Source: Anabaena lutea FACHB-196
Lineage (GTDB): Bacteria; Cyanobacteriota; Cyanobacteriia; Cyanobacteriales; Nostocaceae
Assembly (NCBI RefSeq): GCF_014698305.1
Contig: NZ_JACJST010000003.1
Span: 62,001 to 126,000, forward strand
Length of the DNA stretch: 64,000 bases
Direction: 5' to 3'
Position numbers and translations under genes: made by a program. This document shows, one piece after another, positions 63,195-64,000 of this stretch. The notes below the pieces were generated by a model. That model saw only the letters and a list, made by a program, of their open reading frames with translations, was not told where the DNA came from and did not search any database. Each line of letters opens with the position of its first letter. The first letter of the stretch is position 1.

Positions 63195-63557
63195 TCACCG
63201 AAAGTAGACCACCCTTGCATCTAATTTACGCGATCGCAAGACTCTTTCTAACCCTTTTGCTGAGGCATAATTATCAAATGCACCTGCATGGATAAATTTA
63301 CCGAGTCGGTTCTGGGAAATAAACGCATCTGTTACACACTGTTGTATAGATTTTAGTTTTATTTCTTCATCTCCCGGAACTACGACAACGTAAGGGTATT
63401 TGGATATTCGTCCTATAACAATTACTTTCCCCTGCTGGACTCTATTAAACTGCTGTGAAGAACTGGAAATTGGAAAACAATTGTCTGCGTAGGCTGTAGT
63501 TCCCATTAGTTCCCAACTCAGTGCAATTACTGAACTTATCACAATTGACCATTTCAT
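63195..63557 (-). CDS. Small exported SPOR-like protein
   Basis: A 120-aa protein with a signal peptide ending near TTAYA. The C-terminal half (GKFIHAGAFDNYASAKGLERVLRSRKLDARVVYFR) resembles a SPOR domain, which binds denuded peptidoglycan glycan; a second related segment (KVIVIGRISKYPYVVVVPG) precedes it. Four Cys-light residues, no membrane anchor beyond the signal. It sits 5 bases upstream of the FecR-domain gene, so the two are likely cotranscribed and act in the envelope. Confidence 0.72.
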   Translation of the reverse strand: MKWSIVISSVIALSWELMGTTAYADNCFPISSSSQQFNRVQQGKVIVIGRISKYPYVVVVPGDEEIKLKSIQQCVTDAFISQNRLGKFIHAGAFDNYASAKGLERVLRSRKLDARVVYFR

Positions 63558-63660
63558 CTCATTAAAAATACTGCCGTGCTACCCTTGCCACTATACTACT
63601 GATTAGGAACCGATGAGATAGTCTAGAATTCAGTCTCACCAAGCTTTGAGCTAAAAAATC

Positions 63661-64000
63661 ATGAACCAGGTAGACTATCTCCGCATTAGTTTAATTGATC
63701 GCTGCAATTTCCGTTGTCAGTACTGTATGCCAGAAGGTGCAGAACTGAACTATATTCTCCAGCAACAACTTTTAACTGATGATGAACTCCTCACCTTAAT
63801 TCAAGAGGTATTTATCCCGATAGGTTTTACCCGTTTTCGTTTGACTGGTGGGGAACCCCTATTACGTCCTGGTGTGGTGGAGTTAGTCAGAAAAATTGCC
63901 AATCTTCCCCAAACCCAAGATTTAGCAATGACTACCAATGGGTTTTTACTAGCCCCTATGGCGCAAAATCTCTATAATGCAGGTTTAAAAAGGATTAATA
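63661..64000 (+). CDS. moaA: GTP 3',8-cyclase MoaA (partial, 3' end outside window)
   Basis: The frame starts ATG at 63661 and runs off the right edge after 113 codons. It is a radical SAM enzyme for molybdenum cofactor synthesis. The [4Fe-4S] motif is [12 protein letters not shown] (Cys at 15, 19 and 22 by count), followed by [18 protein letters not shown] and [11 protein letters not shown], which bind SAM. All N-terminal features are intact. Divergent from the SPOR-like gene. Confidence 0.95.
   Translation, partial: MNQVDYLRISLIDRCNFRCQYCMPEGAELNYILQQQLLTDDELLTLIQEVFIPIGFTRFRLTGGEPLLRPGVVELVRKIANLPQTQDLAMTTNGFLLAPMAQNLYNAGLKRIN

Overview
The window is chromosomal DNA from a filamentous, heterocyst-forming-type cyanobacterium (order Nostocales; Anabaena, Dolichospermum, Nostoc or a close relative). 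The evidence is a photosystem I subunit (psaK), a PsbP/CyanoP protein, a carotenoid oxygenase, the cyanobacterial alkane pair (ado, aar), a hormogonium polysaccharide (hps) locus, about thirty visible GCGATCGC (HIP1) sites, and the dispersed short tandem repeats typical of Nostocales. Base composition is AT-rich. No rRNA, tRNA or CRISPR array was found.

Layout. (1) 1-5.3 kb: a peptide-export locus, all on the minus strand. It reads double-glycine precursor, HlyD-type adaptor, C39-peptidase ABC exporter, then a second double-glycine precursor cut by the left edge. (2) 5.5-17.5 kb: mixed housekeeping genes: polyprenol/phytol kinase-like, yidD, VanX-like dipeptidase, TspO-like, DUF3611, era, aspartoacylase-like, histidine phosphatase, carotenoid oxygenase, J-domain protein, alpha/beta hydrolase, maf, psbP. 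(3) 17.5-19 kb: two adjacent toxin-antitoxin modules (MazF-like and HigBA-like). (4) 19-29 kb: a secreted protein coupled to a Ser/Thr kinase, a GAF-PP2C phosphatase, ftsY, an intact TnpB insertion, nusB and a DUF502 protein. (5) 29-48.6 kb: an exopolysaccharide region. It holds hpsA, three or four pseudopilins, an HpsE-type glycosyltransferase, an HpsJ-like protein and a DUF2064 protein. Three further glycosyltransferases lie beyond rpmB and htpG. (6) 48.7-53.5 kb: clpB, gloA, psaK, trpF. (7) 53.6-58.7 kb: ado-aar-accA-SDR-folE on one strand, a recognised cyanobacterial hydrocarbon/fatty-acid neighbourhood. (8) 59-64 kb: a sugar-type ABC permease, a small membrane protein, a pterin dehydratase, an uncharacterised soluble protein with a decayed tail copy nearby, FecR and SPOR-like exported proteins, and the start of moaA.

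How the genes work together. Region 1 is a self-contained export system: the C39 domain should cut the precursors after Gly-Gly while the ABC/HlyD pair moves the cores out. Region 5 fits a pilus-like secretion apparatus for a motility-linked polysaccharide: pseudopilins, a giant prepilin-like HpsA, and glycosyltransferases. Region 7 makes alkanes from acyl-ACP, with accA supplying malonyl-CoA upstream.

The intergenic DNA is unusually rich in repeats. There are three 113-114 bp copies of a MITE-like element with ACTAGTAC-type ends, 28-bp palindromes, a 77-bp and an 85-bp tandem duplication, heptamer and octamer arrays, and two copies of a ~135-bp composite repeat. Two gene segments are bracketed by short tandem arrays in opposite orientation.
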